From Macrolepiota albuminosa (lineage: Eukaryota > Basidiomycota > Agaricomycetes > Agaricales > Agaricaceae), in assembly GCA_027475525.1 (NCBI GenBank), contig JAMWFC010000131.1, positions 527,076-591,075 of the forward strand: a stretch of 64,000 bases of DNA, in the 5' to 3' direction. Of the stretch, positions 1 to 10,913 are shown one piece after another (within the stretch, counting starts at the first letter, position 1; every line of letters begins with the position of its first letter). The notes under the pieces were generated by a model. It saw only the letters and a program-made list of their open reading frames with translations. It searched no databases and was not told the origin of the DNA. The position numbers and the translations under genes are program-made.

Positions 1-256
1 TAACTGAATAAAGTGAGGTTAGGGTGGAGGCTAAGTTGGGGGGGGGGGGAGTTTGGGGACAAAGCCTCCAACAAAGTTGCAAGGCTGGGATCAAGCATTG
101 AGTTGTGATTACCAAGGCCTTAACTGAACAAAGTGAGGTTGAGGCTGAGATTAAGCACTGAGTTCTCTATACATACTTGGAGCCCTAACTGAATGAAGTG
201 AGGTTAGGGTGGAGGCTTAGTTGGGGGGGTGGAGTTTGGGGGCAAAGTCCCCAATG

Positions 257-293
257 AGCTACGAAATTTGTACTGAAGGCACAAATCATAGCT
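257..293. repeat. Imperfect hairpin repeat, copy 1
   Basis: The arms AGCTACGAAATTTGT and ACAAATCATAGCT pair around a short GAAGG-type loop. The same hairpin occurs at 673-709 and 22221-22260. Confidence 0.6.
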
Positions 294-672
294 TGTCTAT
301 ATAGAATGCAACAACACCTGGGAAATGATGTGCTTAGTAAGTTTTGACAGTTTCTGACTAAGGCTCACACATACTGCCTTTTTTGTTTGTTTTTTGGTAG
401 ATGTGTATAAAATGCTTAGAAATTTTCAAATAAAATTACCAAAAATTCAGGAAAAATTCAAAGGCTACTAATACACTGATTTTAGTATTTTAGAGATTTA
501 TAAATGCTTATTAAAATCCAAAAAATTCAAGAAAGACTGAGGCCTTAACTGAACAAAGTGAGGTTGAGGCTTGGATTAAGCACTGAGTTGTGAAAGACCA
601 AGGCCTTGACTGAATGAAGTGAGGTTAAGGTGGAGGCTTAGTTAGGGAGGTTTGGGGGAAAAGCCTCCAACA

Positions 673-709
673 AGCTACAAAATTTGTGCCAAAGGCATGA
701 ATTGTAGCT
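673..709. repeat. Imperfect hairpin repeat, copy 2
   Basis: AGCTACAAAATTTGTGCC pairs with the complement of GGCATGAATTGTAGCT. It follows the same 'aaaagcctccaac' G-rich unit that precedes copy 1. Confidence 0.6.
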
Positions 710-712
710 CAT

Positions 713-1958
713 GGAGTGTTGAAGGGGTCACACTTGTCTGAATGATAGCTAAAGAACCAGAGCACCTCAGAGGCTGAAAGTAGTACTAATAGATAGAGTT
801 GAAACAATAAAAGCAGTGAAGTGAATGAATGAAAGAAGAAATATGAAAATGAATGAAGGAAGAAGGAAGGAAAGAGAGAAGAAATAAGGAGTCTCCTGAC
901 AGATGCACTATTGCAAACTATGATCCAAGAAATTCTGACATGAAATGTATGATACTGTGATAGTTCAGTGTGCTTACAGTGTTTTATGTGCCAGATCACC
1001 ACACACCACACGTCTGCCATTGCACCCCTGGCAGACACCGACAAAGGGATATGAGTTTTCACTGAGAACATCTGTTCAAACCCCCAAGGTTGCAAAAATC
1101 CACCTCTCTTTCGGCACATATTCATTTCAACCACTGCCAATGATCCAATTTACCGACCCTTCCTGGCATAGGGTTCGGTCAATTTGATCTGATTCACAAA
1201 CACACACCATCGACACATGTCAACACACACCAACACTGCCAGACAACCACCACATAAGCGTGAGGAACTCACACACCACGGGAGGTCACAACATCCCGTG
1301 TCCGTAGGAAAATATCATTGGCCACAAAATCCCCCCCATCTCGAACCCAGATTACATATCTTTACCTATACAAGTGCCATGTATTTGAATATTGATTTTT
1401 GAGCAATCAACACAGTTGTTTTCACTCTAATTCTCAGTTGCTTTAAGCTCTCTCAAGTCTCAAGAAACATCCTGCAAAATCATCTTATTTCATCACAAGT
1501 CTTGTCATTTAATCTTCTCTCTGACAATGACACAGAGATATTTCTAAAAAGGAAATTGCCAATGGTGATTGTTGCTGCAACCAAGAGAATTCCAGTCCGA
1601 GTGCAATCACTGCTGGCACCAGAACCTGTTTCCATCATCTAGTGACAAGAAAATATGTTATGCCACTTTCAATGTGCATATTTTCATGGCTAAAAAGTTT
1701 GAGACAATGAAAATGCCTTTTCCTTAAGGCAAAGAGTTGCCAAAGAAATGATATGAGACATTTCTTTGTCACTCCTTCTGGTTGAAACAGGTTCTGACAC
1801 CAGCAGGGAATGGGGACAAGGCATTGTAGAACATGATCAACCAATCATAAGTTAGAATTTGGTATGCAGGCAACATCCTGGAAGACAGCACAGTACAAGA
1901 ATTCATGGAGAATTGTTGATTCCCAATCAAAGATCATGCATCCAATGCACCCCTACAT
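713..1958. other. No gene recognised
   Basis: The stretch holds only short open frames without recognisable motifs. A purine-rich run (gaaagaaga/gaaggaag) lies at 830-890. I see nothing that can be supported as a gene. Confidence 0.5.
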
Positions 1959-3107
1959 CTACGCCTGACTCTCATAATCCGGAGGCTCGCGATTGGTATC
2001 CTGGTGCCCACGCTGCTGCGCCCCAAATTCAAGCGCCCCAAATTCAAGGGCCATCAAATTTATACGTTGGGACATACTCTGCATCATATCTATCTGGCGC
2101 TGCATGGCCAATTCGAGTGTACTCTGTCTCTGTGTCGGGCTGCCGCTAGCAGAAGGAACCTGATGAATCACTTTTTTCGAGAGTTCTATGTCAAGAATTA
2201 GTAAGTGAAACCGATCAAATTTAATGTAATACTTACTACGTTGTGCTGCGAGCTCCGTCAGGCGAGGGTCATCAAGGAGTGGGTTAGCCGTTGGGACTGG
2301 TCCACCTTGTTTTCGCCCATGGCGGCGTTTAATTATAACGACTGCTGTGAGGACGCTCAAGGCAACGACAATTATACCGCCTATCACACCGGCGATGATA
2401 GGACCTGATGATTTTCCAGCGTTTGCTGATGACTGCGTCGGACCTTGGAAATCTGTGGTAATCGAAATTGAAAGGGTCGAATTATTTATAGGAGATGTGG
2501 ACAAGGAGGAGCTGGCAGATGCTGGCAAATGGGCGCTAGTGGTCAGTGAATTGTTGCTTGCTGTTGATGTAAGTTCTGATCGGGTTGAGATTGAGGGTTG
2601 GACTGATGTCGAGGATGCAAATGAGGCTGTGGATGCGGATGAGATTGGGGATGTGGATGTTGGGGATGCGGATGAGATTGGGGCGGATGGGTTTGCAAAT
2701 GCGAGTAGGGTTGTGGAAGAGAATGAGGTTCTGGATGAGAATGGGACTGTGGATGTTCTGGATGACGATGAGATTCTGGATGAGGACGATGTTCTGGATG
2801 AGGACGAAATTCTGGATGAGGACGAAATTCTGGATGAGGACGATGTTTTCGATGAGGACGAGGTTGTGGATGAGGATGAGGTTGTAGTAACAGGACCAGT
2901 ATCGCTCGGTTTGATTGCAATAGGAGGGGTATAACGAGGATTGTCCCGTGCTTTGTGGATGGGAGAAGAAGTATCAGGTGTGCCTATAGCTGCCATCCCG
3001 GTCCTTGTAGAAAGAAAAGGCTTTAACGACAAGCGAACACGATTGAGGCTTTGAAAGTGACAGGGATGAAACAATAAGCGGGGCAACACACAGAAAGGCC
3101 CCTGCAA
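1959..3107 (-). CDS. Ser/Thr-rich single-pass membrane protein (N-terminus incomplete)
   Basis: The protein has a low-complexity Ser/Thr ectodomain with a 6-residue repeat of the type SSSSR(T/I), about residues 77-110. A Gly-rich transmembrane segment follows (SGPIIAGVIGGIIVVALSV), then a basic stop-transfer KRRHGRK and a cytoplasmic tail ending in PPDYESQA. This layout is common for fungal wall-sensor-like or mucin-like proteins; no enzymatic domain is visible. A 51-bp intron is very likely at 2186-2236 (GTAAGT...TTACTAAT...ATAG). It is a multiple of three and stop-free, so it hides in the open frame. No signal peptide is seen at the Met used here, so a 5' exon probably lies above 3107. The tail resembles that of the gene at 34378-35187, which ends LPEYTSQ. 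Confidence 0.6.
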   Translation of the reverse strand: MQGPFCVLPRLLFHPCHFQSLNRVRLSLKPFLSTRTGMAAIGTPDTSSPIHKARDNPRYTPPIAIKPSDTGPVTTTSSSSTTSSSSKTSSSSRISSSSRISSSSRTSSSSRISSSSRTSTVPFSSRTSFSSTTLLAFANPSAPISSASPTSTSPISSASTASFASSTSVQPSISTRSELTSTASNNSLTTSAHLPASASSSLSTSPINNSTLSISITTDFQGPTQSSANAGKSSGPIIAGVIGGIIVVALSVLTAVVIIKRRHGRKQGGPVPTANPLLDDPRLTELAAQRSKYYIKFDRFHLLILDIELSKKVIHQVPSASGSPTQRQSTLELAMQRQIDMMQSMSQRINLMALEFGALEFGAQQRGHQDTNREPPDYESQA

Positions 3108-3274
3108 TATAAATAAGCTACCAAAATCATAGTCGCAATATACAATTGTCTCAGGATCTTGACGGTCGGATCGCTCTGATGACTGTTACTGTGAAAGATG
3201 GAAGGTTGAGATTGCGCTTGTAAGGGCTCAGATGAGTCGTAAGATGTCTTCATGTTTTTGTGAGTAGGAGAGGG

Positions 3275-3350
3275 AGTCAGATAGGATGTATGGATTGGAC
3301 TGAGGTCGAGGATGCGAATGAAATTGGGGATGTGAATGAGAACGATCATG
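3275..3350 (-). repeat. Partial duplicate of the Ser-rich ectodomain coding sequence
   Basis: On the minus strand this stretch repeats, imperfectly, the part of the adjacent gene near 2590-2660 ('cacatccccaat', 'cctcgac.tcagtccaa'). It may be a duplicated exon fragment or part of the missing upstream ectodomain exon. Confidence 0.4.
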
Positions 3351-3522
3351 GGTTAATCTCTGAGCATGGATCAATGATGATGATGGCGTTAAAACACCGG
3401 GAGAGCAGTAACCGGTGCCCAGACCTGGAAACTCATCTGTAGTTCCCATGAATCCTGTCCAAATTAGACAGGGAGGGTTGGCCTGGCCGTCACGAGGAAC
3501 GAGAGACAACAGGGTGTGAAGT

Positions 3523-3966
3523 TCCGTACGCAGAAACAGCGGTGGGCGCGGCGGATGGGTGGGTCGGCCCCTGTGCTGTTTAGCGTCAAGCTACGTTGTA
3601 GCGTGAAGATATAAGTAGTATATAAATGGGTGGGTGGGTGGGTGGGTAAGAGCGAAAATGAAAGAAGTTGAAACAGTACAGGTTTTACTTCGAACACAGT
3701 AGTAAAAGCATCCAAAAAAGGAAAGAGCACGGTCCACACGAACCACCTCACGCTGGGCTAGCCGGCAAGCCCGTAGCACAGCTTCCAATAAGGCTGGGAA
3801 AGAGCACGGTCCACACGAACCACCTCACGCTGGGCTAGCCGGCAAGCCCGTAGCACAGCTTCCAATAAGGCTGGTTTGAAGGGATGTGGGAATGCGAAAA
3901 ATATACAGAAGTTTGGCGGGAGGAACGGAAGTTGCGTACGTAGAAACGGCGGTGGGCGCGGCGGAT
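3523..3966. repeat. Pair of ~35-bp direct repeats in non-coding DNA
   Basis: The motif gt(t)ccgtacgcagaaac.gcggtgggcgcggcgga at about 3523-3556 recurs, with a few substitutions, at about 3933-3966. A (GGGT)n microsatellite lies at about 3628-3650. No protein is recognisable between them. Confidence 0.4.
3721..3874. repeat. 77-bp tandem duplication (site 1)
   Basis: 3721-3797 is repeated directly at 3798-3874, with a period of exactly 77 bp. It is one of sixteen such duplications and a probable unmerged contig overlap. Confidence 0.9.
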
Positions 3967-4079
3967 ACCCCAACCAGGCGCAGCTCAACCTCGGCCGCGC
4001 CTACCCACCGGACTGTGCCTTATTGTCAATGCACGAAAAAAGAATAAAAATTCGCCATAAGTACAAATTGAGCTTGTTG

Positions 4080-4272
4080 TAATATGCATTATGGAGAATA
4101 TATATAAAGAAAGCCGTTTGGAGCATATTTATGAGAAGAGACGTTATGGAGAACATTTGTCAGAGGAGGGTGAACGTATTGTAATGTACAGTGAATAAGT
4201 CAGGGAAGAGAAATATTAAGAGGCGTGTTGGAGAATATTTGTGAGAAGGGGGGTGAATGTACAGTGGATAAC
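4080..4272. repeat. Degenerate ~100-bp repeats downstream of the recombinase gene
   Basis: 'gtacagtg.ataa.tca.g.aagagaaatattaag' occurs near 4187-4220 and again near 4259-4293. 'ttggag..tatttgtgagaag' occurs several times. The position just past the recombinase stop codon would fit the terminal repeat zone of a DIRS-like element, but that assignment is inference. Confidence 0.35.
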
Positions 4273-4702
4273 TCACGAAAGAGAAATATTAAGTAGATCA
4301 GAAGTCAAGACATTCAAAAGGTTGTGCTCTTGAGCAAATTGATGGCGCGCAGACTCCCAAGCAGAAGCCACTGCATTCGGTACGATAGTGTCCAATCTTC
4401 TCCAGTAGATGAAGAAACAGAGGGAAGACCAACCACCGTGCTTCATAACTATGTGTGGGGGCACGCCGTCGGAGAGAAGTTTTACGGAACCACCGATACA
4501 GAAACTGTGTCCGTGGACGATGTCAAGGTTTTGGGCAGACAAAATTTCTGAGAAAGAAGAATTAGACACAGGAAACAAGATAATGACTTATAGTTACTGT
4601 TGGTCATTGAAATAAACATGTCTTTGGTGAGGAATGAAAGTGAAGAATTGCCAAACAATAGATCTTGGAAAGCAAATAAAGGAGAACCATTGGAAGGATG
4701 GT
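4273..4702 (-). pseudogene. Tyrosine recombinase, C-terminal part
   Basis: This is the third piece of the split recombinase. It starts inside the codons after AINH, at the Copia target site, and ends at the natural stop at 4273. A 50-bp intron (GTAACT...TTCTCAG, about 4557-4606) separates a region containing PSNGSPLFAF from the catalytic C-terminus. Visible there are GHSFCIGG, HGGWSS and FFIYWRR, matching the H-x-x-R, H/W and Tyr boxes of tyrosine recombinases. In the HxxR box the Arg is Cys (TGT, minus strand, at 4498-4500), one CpG transition from CGT, which should abolish activity. Confidence 0.75.
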
Positions 4703-5135
4703 TGTCGAGGAAATTGACTGACAACTTCGGTTATACGGCGATTTATTCTAACGTCATATGTTATTGTCATAAATTCGTATGTTTCATTTTATTTATGTCT
4801 TTTTCAAATATTTTCTATACGACTTACTCATACTATTTAAAAAGCCCTCGACCCTACTCCACATGTCTTACCTTCATGACTAGTTAAAAGCGCGTCGCCA
4901 CCTGGGGTCAAAATCATCTTCGATTATTGACTCCCAGGTGAGCCTCTATCATTTACTTCTTATCTTACTTGTACTTACCTGGGGTCAAAATCGTCTTCGA
5001 TTATTGACTCCCAGGTGAGCCTCTATCATTTACTTCTTATCTTACTTGTACTTATAAAAATCATCTTCGATTATTGACTCCCAGATTATATTGTATTATA
5101 CAATCGAATATACATTATTGCGATATGCTGTGACA
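4703..5135 (+). repeat. Copia 5' LTR
   Basis: The LTR is 433 bp as printed, and 356 bp if the 77-bp duplication at 4901-5054 is collapsed. This agrees with the 355-bp 3' LTR. It has 4-bp terminal inverted repeats TGTC/GACA. Confidence 0.9.
4901..5054. repeat. 77-bp tandem duplication (site 2)
   Basis: 4901-4977 is repeated at 4978-5054 inside the Copia 5' LTR. The 3' LTR has a single copy, which argues directly that the extra copy is artefactual or private to this LTR. Confidence 0.9.
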
Positions 5136-5147
5136 GGTTATGGGCCC
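5136..5147 (+). promoter_or_regulatory. Copia primer-binding site (half-tRNA type)
   Basis: GGTTATGGGCCC directly abuts the 5' LTR. It is complementary, apart from one position, to the anticodon-arm region of initiator tRNA-Met and matches the site known for Drosophila copia, which primes from a cleaved half-tRNA. The gag ATG (5140) lies inside it. Confidence 0.6.
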
Positions 5148-6210
5148 CGCTGCCGCGAACGATAATACTTCCGAGACTTTACAGTTTCCGAAGTTCAACG
5201 GTACGAACTACCATATGTGGGCAGATAATATGAAGTCTGCTCTACTGGCAAAGGGATTATGGGGAGTAGTCTCTGGACGCGAAACTCGCCCGCCTAAACC
5301 ACCTGCCGAATACTCCAAATTGTTGGCTCCATCCTGTCCTAAGAGTGACAAGAAGCCTGACTCTCCTTATAAGGAGGGAGACGACTTGATGAAGGCCATG
5401 CAGACAAAGGAGTTTTCAACCTGGGAGCACACACAGGAAAAGTACCTATGCTGGGTCACTAGAGATGATTCAGCTATTGGTCTGATTCATGCTGCAATGG
5501 AGTATACTCAACGTGAAGCCATCACCGATTACACGAGCTCAAAGAACGTTTGGGACTAGTTACAAAAGAACTACGTCGACCAGCATAGTGGGATGAATGT
5601 CCACTATTATTATCAGCAGATGTATGCAAAGCAATGGGACGGAAAATCACCCTTGACCGATCATCTCAGGTTCTATATGGTTATTCGTCGCCGCTTCATT
5701 GATGCTGGACATAAAGTTGATGACTTTACTATCTTGAATGCTATTCTTCTCTCGCTGCCCAAGACTCTGACATGGGATGTAGTCAAGCAAAGCTTGTTGC
5801 TTTGGAGCACTTCTTTGACTATTGACATAGTCTCAACAGAGTTATTGTCTGTTTATGATAGGCTTACGCTTGAAGATTCCGCCACGACCAAAACCTTGGC
5901 TTTCATATCGAAAAAGGAACATAATTCGAGTGGGAGTAAAAATGACCACAAATTCGTGAAGAAAAGTTCCAAGCCCAAACGTGAGCCGAAACCTGATGAC
6001 GTTTGCCACAACTGTGGCGAAAAAGGTCACTGGCATCCAAAATGCCCAAAACTAATCAAATCCCGACCTGTCAGTAACGCCAACTTGTCAGTTTTGACAC
6101 ACAATAATGATTCGCAAGAAGTGGGCAAACTATTGATGGCTACCAACAAAGGTATGCCATCTGGTTTACTTCTCGACAGCACAGCATCCAGTCATATGAT
6201 TGCCGACTAA
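5140..6210 (+). pseudogene. Copia gag and protease region
   Basis: The reading starts at the ATG inside the primer site. The N-terminus contains FNGTNYHMWADNMKSALLAKG, the usual Copia gag opening. A CCHC zinc knuckle CHNCGEKGHWHPKC follows near 6003-6045. The protease active-site stretch LLLDSTASSHM (about 6169-6200) has Thr where DSGAS is usual. Two in-frame stops interrupt it: TAG at 5557-5559 (after VWD) and TAA at 6208-6210. The frame continues on both sides of each, so they are point nonsense changes. Confidence 0.8.
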
Positions 6211-7391
6211 TCATTATTCACAAGTTATCACCCTGTCAAAAATCAGCACATTTCAGTTGGTGGAATGAACACATTGACCGTAGTTGGCGAAGGTACCATC
6301 TCATTCAAGACTTGTTTACCAGACGGTGTTATGGATGTTCAACTGCAGAATGTTCTTCACATTCCTGGCTTGGGTGCTAATTTGATCAGTCTCGGTTCAT
6401 TGCAACAAGCTGGAGCCACTATTAATGGCTTAGCCTATGGCATGGGCCTAGCTTGGAATGGAAAGGAATTCCTGCATGCTAATCTAATTGGGACAAATGG
6501 CACACTTTATCGTATCACCACAATGACCTTAGGAATCGAAGATAATAACGTCGCCTACATTGCGAGTCGACCCACCATGCGATTATGGCATTGATGGCTA
6601 GGCCACATCAGTCCACAAACTATCAAGGCGATGATAGACCAAGATCTTGTAATGGGAGTTAATCTAAAGTTACCTCGTGAATTCGATCGTCTCTGCAGTG
6701 GATGTGCTGAAGGCAAGGCCATTAGACCACCCCTTCCTGATCAAAGTCAGACTCAGTATGACAAAAACAAACTGCTTGTCATGAATCTCACTGGACCCAT
6801 GAGTGTACCCACTTGGGATGGAAAACATTACGCTTTAGCTGTAGTTGAAGCTAGCAAGCGCTTTCCAGCTGGGACCCTTCTTGAAAATAAAGAAGAAGCA
6901 TATTTGGCAGTTCATGATAATGTCGCGCGATATGAACGTGAAGGTGGGAAGCTGGTCAAAATCATCCGGACTGACAACGGTACTGAATTCATAAATTCTG
7001 TTATGCAAGATTTCTGTAGGCAAAACGGAATTTTACACCAAACTACGAACCCTTACCATCCTCAGCAAAATGGAATTGCTGAACGCACGATTGCCATCTT
7101 AATGGAAATGGTCAGGAGCATGTTGCACGTTACCATCCTCAGCAAAATGGAATTGCTGAACGCACGATTGCCATCTTAATGGAAATGGTCAGGAGCATGT
7201 TGCACGCCTCTAAAATGGACTTACGCTACTGGGGTGAAGCGTTTTTATACGCTATCCACATTCGATCCATTACGCCCACTTCCGCTCTACAAGGAAAGAT
7301 CCCTTATACAGAGTGGTATTGTCGGAAGCCTGACCTATCCCATATGAGGATTTTTGGTTCCTTGGGATGGGCCCACGTCCCTAAAGAGGTT
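6211..7391 (+). pseudogene. Copia integrase region
   Basis: The zinc-binding stretch (LWH, stop, WLGHIS ... CSGC) is broken by TGA at 6592-6594. The DDE core shows RTDNGTEF and then NPYHPQQNGIAERT. The position expected to hold the first catalytic Asp reads MNLTGP, i.e. Asn. The 77-bp duplication at 7053-7206 repeats the block around the catalytic Glu and shifts the frame. Collapsing it restores one continuous reading into LRYWGEAFLYAIHIRS. Confidence 0.8.
7053..7206. repeat. 77-bp tandem duplication (site 3)
   Basis: 7053-7129 is repeated at 7130-7206 within Copia integrase. It duplicates the NGIAERT coding stretch and causes an apparent frameshift. Confidence 0.9.
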
Positions 7392-9520
7392 TGACATGGA
7401 AAATTAGAGTCACACGCAGTACAAGTAAGAATGCTGGGTTGGTGGAATGATGAGACCAAGGGATACAAACTTGAAGACTTGGAGAATGGAAAACTCATTG
7501 TGTCAAGAGATGTTGAGTTCTATGAGGATGATACATCTAGTGAGCTTGCACAATTGGATCTGGGACTTACTTCTTCTACCGCAGACGAAATCAATGATTT
7601 CATTGACACCGCCATTTATCCCAAGTCTAGTCAACCCCTGAGTGTATCTATTCCGAAACCCACCTCTGAATCTGAGGTGGAAACACAGTTGATAGGAGAT
7701 AATTCACAGGTCAACATGTCTGATGACGACTTACCTATCAAGGACTTACAATATCCATCTCCTATACCAGTTTCACCACCAGCATCCCGTGCATCGACGC
7801 CCTCTGTACCACCAGCTCCCCGGAAAAAGGCTAAATGGTCAAATTTATCTAAACAAGAACCCTTGACTTGAACAAAACATTTACCTATTAGGTATCAACA
7901 AAGTGAAGATGAGGACAAACCTGCGAATACTATGGCTTTTATAGCGGTCTCGGGTCCAGGCATTGAAGAAGCGTTGAAGTCCCCACAAGCTGAAGGATGG
8001 CAAAGAGCCATTGAAAACGAATACGATCAGTTATTGCGAAAGAAAGTTTTCGAGGAAGTCGAAGACTTACCCCCTGGTAAGAAGGCCATGGGAAGCAAGG
8101 TTGTTTTAAAAGAGAAGCTTGATGAAAAGGGGAATCACGCTAAGTTTAAAGCTTGCATTGTCACTCAAGGTTTTTCTCAGATTCCGGGAATCGATTATAA
8201 TGACACATTCTCTTCAGTCACGAAATTCACGACCTTACAAATCTTTCTTACCCTTGCTGCTATGCTCGATCTCGAAGTGCATCAAATTGATGTCATCGGT
8301 GCTTATTTAGAGGGAAATTTGGAAGAAGAAATCTATATGAGGGCGCCAACCGGAATAGGAAAAACCAAGTATTGGAGGTTACTCAAGGCGATTTATGGTC
8401 TTAAACAGGCTGGCCGTATGTGGAAGGAGAGGCTACACAACATACTAATGTGTCTAGGTTTCAAGCCTTCTCACGCTGACGATTGCCTCTACATTTTACG
8501 TTCAGGAGGAAAAATCATGTTGATCATCCTGGTCTACGTTGATGACATGGCAATAGCCGGTAAAGACCTCTGCAAAATCTTTTCCTTCAAACATAGCATG
8601 AGCAAGGAGTTCGACATCACCGACTTAGGCAAAATTCATTATTTGCTAGGTCTTCAAATCAAAAGAGATCGAGTTAACCACACCATTTACTTGAACCAGT
8701 CCCTTTATGTCGACTCCATACTCAATCGATTCGGCATGTCGTCTTGCCATCCCGTCACTATGCCTCTCCCTACCAATCATAATCTATCTCTATTGCAATC
8801 ACCTCATTCTGATGACAAGCGGGAAAATTATAAAAAGTACGCTAATGGATTACATTATCTATCCCTAATTGGTTCTCTCCTTTATGCTCTGCAAACTCGT
8901 CCGGACATCCAATTTTTGGTCAGTCTACTCATCCAATTTTCCGAAAATCTGGGTATTCCTCACCTTGTCGGATGCAAACAAGTTCTACGCTATTTAAAGG
9001 GAACCAAGTCGTACTGTTTAAAACTTGGAGGTTTAGAAAGGGGAAGCATTATGCTCATCGGTTGGAGCGACGCTAACTGGGCCCAAGATCAGTATGATCG
9101 ACGATCCATCAGTGGCTGGTGTTTCGACCTCAATGGAAGTCTTATTTCTTGGTCCTCTTGAAAGCAGCTTGTTATGGCGACCTCCACCGTTGAAGCCAAA
9201 TACATTGCTTCAGCTAACTCTACTCGTGAGGCTATATGGCTTCGTAATCTCCTGAAGGATCTAGACTTTGAGCAAGTGGGAGCTATGATTATACACACCG
9301 ACAATACCAGAAGTATTGCGTTATCAAAAAACCCCGTCGGTCATTCACGTAGCAAACATATTGATATTTGATTCCATTTTATCCGTGAACATATCAAACG
9401 AAACAATATCAAGCTTCAATATATCTCCACTCGCAACATGATAGCCGACGCTCTTACAAAAGCCTTACCGAAGGAAGTCTTCGAAAAACATCGTGCTAGA
9501 TTGGGGGTAATGTTACCTAT
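7392..9520 (+). pseudogene. Copia reverse transcriptase and RNase H region
   Basis: A linker with Ser/Pro-rich sequence precedes the RT. The RT shows WQRAIENEYDQL, QIDVIGAYLEG, IYGLKQAGRMWKE and the catalytic YVDDMAIAG (near 8537), which is intact. The RNase H region has WSDANWA and ends with MIADALTKALP. In-frame TGA codons at 7392-7394, 7869-7871, 9159-9161 and 9369-9371 each sit where Arg (CGA) fits the family. Despite the stops, 409 codons around the RT core are open. Confidence 0.85.
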
Positions 9521-9538
9521 GTTGCCGTCAAGTGGGAG

Positions 9539-9893
9539 TGTCAAGGAAATTGACTGACAACTTCGGTTATACGGCGATTTATTCTAACATCATATGTTAT
9601 TGTCATAAATTCGTATGTTTCATTTTATTTATGTCTTTTTCAAATATTTTCTATACGACTTACTCATACTATTTAAAAACCCTCGACCCTACTCCACATG
9701 TCTTACCTTCATGACTAGTTAAAAGCGCGTCGCCACCTGGGGTCAAAATTGTCTTCGATTATTGACTCCCAGGTGAGCCTCTATCATTTACTTCTTATCT
9801 TACTTGTACTTATAAAAATCATCTTCGATTATTGACTCCCAGATTATATTGTATTATACAATCGAATATACGTTATTGCGATATGCTGCGACA
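9539..9893 (+). repeat. Copia 3' LTR
   Basis: The LTR is 355 bp, from TGTCAAGG to TGCGACA, preceded by the purine-rich 'aagtgggag'. It is followed by the target duplication ATGGT. Confidence 0.92.
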
Positions 9894-10163
9894 ATGGTTG
9901 ATAGCCAGGTGATTCAAGAGTGCATGAACTGGACAAAAGATATCTTCTATCTGAGTTAATGAACAGTCAGCTCCGGCAAAACAAGTCATTCTAGTCCAAG
10001 GGATGTGAATAGTAATGACACAACAATCACGAACAGGTGCCAAATGGATGTTACAATTTTTTGTAATATTTTGAGCGGGATCAAAATTTTTTTGAGATAA
10101 AGGTGAAAGTTCACTGAGATGCCGGCAACCCCAGAAAGCAGTGAGAGTGGCCGCCCACATGGC
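9894..10163 (-). pseudogene. Tyrosine recombinase, middle part
   Basis: This is the second piece of the split recombinase, lying between the Copia and Gypsy insertions. The minus strand reads ATG TGG GCG ... AFWGCRHLSELSPLS, which contains the first catalytic Arg box of the fungal family. It then runs through IPWTRMT and CPVHALLNHLAINH to the Copia target site. No stop codon occurs in this piece. Confidence 0.75.
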
Positions 10164-10913
10164 TGTCACGACCCCTTCCCTCCGGGCCCACCCCGGGACA
10201 CCCCCGGAACACCCTCCGGGACCCTCCCTCCGACCCCACAGGACACGCCCCGCCATCACAACCGCCGACACCGCCATCACGCGCATCAAGGACCGCCATC
10301 AGCCGCCACCAGCCCCGATCAACGATCGGATCACGTGACTCGTTCCCGGCCATTGCGCATCACGCATCACGGCTCCATCCGCGCCAATTGATTGCGCGCC
10401 CCACACGCGCGATCCCGGTATGCAGCCCCTGCCGCTACTCAATGACCCCCGGAACCCATCCCAGACATCCCGGAACCCCGAGACCCGGCCCCGTAGTACT
10501 TATAGCATAGCTCCCCGTTGTATTCGCTAGTCTTGATATTACATACACTGTTACTTGCTTTACTTGGATTGTTGCGTGCCCTCTATTGATTGGTATGCAT
10601 TGACTGGCACGCTTGACTGGCACGCTTGGATATTTGCGTGCTCTAAGACTGGTACGCACTTCGTGACTTTAATTTACTAACTTGGTCTCATCTTAAAACC
10701 TCCGGTTCACGACTCGACCCCCACCCAAACTCCCCCGTTACCCACCACCCAAAACCCCTGGACTAAGTCCCCTCTCCCGGGATTTCCCTGTCCACGTCTT
10801 GAACCCCGGAGTCCTAGCCCCGGAGTTCCAGACACCCAAGTATCCATGGGTCAAGTCCGCATTGTAAGGGCGATTGCTTTCCTGGAAAGCCTCCAACTCA
10901 GCGGAACCTGACA
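10164..10913 (+). repeat. Gypsy 5' LTR
   Basis: The LTR is 750 bp, beginning TGTCACG and ending CCTGACA. A TATA-like TTATAG near 10499-10504 sits about 28 bp before AGTCTTGATATTA (10529-10541), the likely transcript start. Confidence 0.9.
10529..10541 (+). promoter_or_regulatory. Predicted transcript 5' end / self-primer sequence of the Gypsy element
   Basis: AGTCTTGATATTA is the exact reverse complement of the 13 bases that follow the 5' LTR. It lies just downstream of a TATA-like box. It is also present in the 3' LTR and in both solo LTRs of the family. Confidence 0.65.

Larger units (their letters stand above)
1..712. repeat. Interspersed/tandem short repeat family
   Basis: A unit opening with taactgaa(t/c)(a/g)aagtgaggtt recurs at about 1, 121, 184, 545 and 607. 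It alternates between a long G-rich form, which has a run of G and then 'gcaaagcctcc', and a short form ending 'attaagcactgagtt'. Two long forms end in an imperfect hairpin (257-293 and 673-709). No coding potential is seen. This looks like a nest of small non-autonomous elements. Confidence 0.6.
4703..9893 (+). mobile_element. Ty1/Copia LTR retrotransposon, full length, inserted in the recombinase gene
   Basis: The element is bounded by near-identical LTRs starting TGTC and ending GACA. It is flanked by a perfect 5-bp target duplication ATGGT (4698-4702 and 9894-9898). The internal order is gag, protease, integrase, RT, RNase H, which is the Copia order. The LTRs differ at only about half a dozen positions once a 77-bp duplication in the 5' LTR is set aside, so insertion was recent. 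Several nonsense codons, mostly TGA, make this copy non-autonomous. Confidence 0.92.

Noticed and set aside
2347..2934. Plus-strand 195-codon acidic frame with D/E-rich repeats
   Set aside because: It is the antisense shadow of the Ser-rich ectodomain (SSSSR repeats) of the minus-strand membrane protein, which has a TM helix and a spliceable intron.
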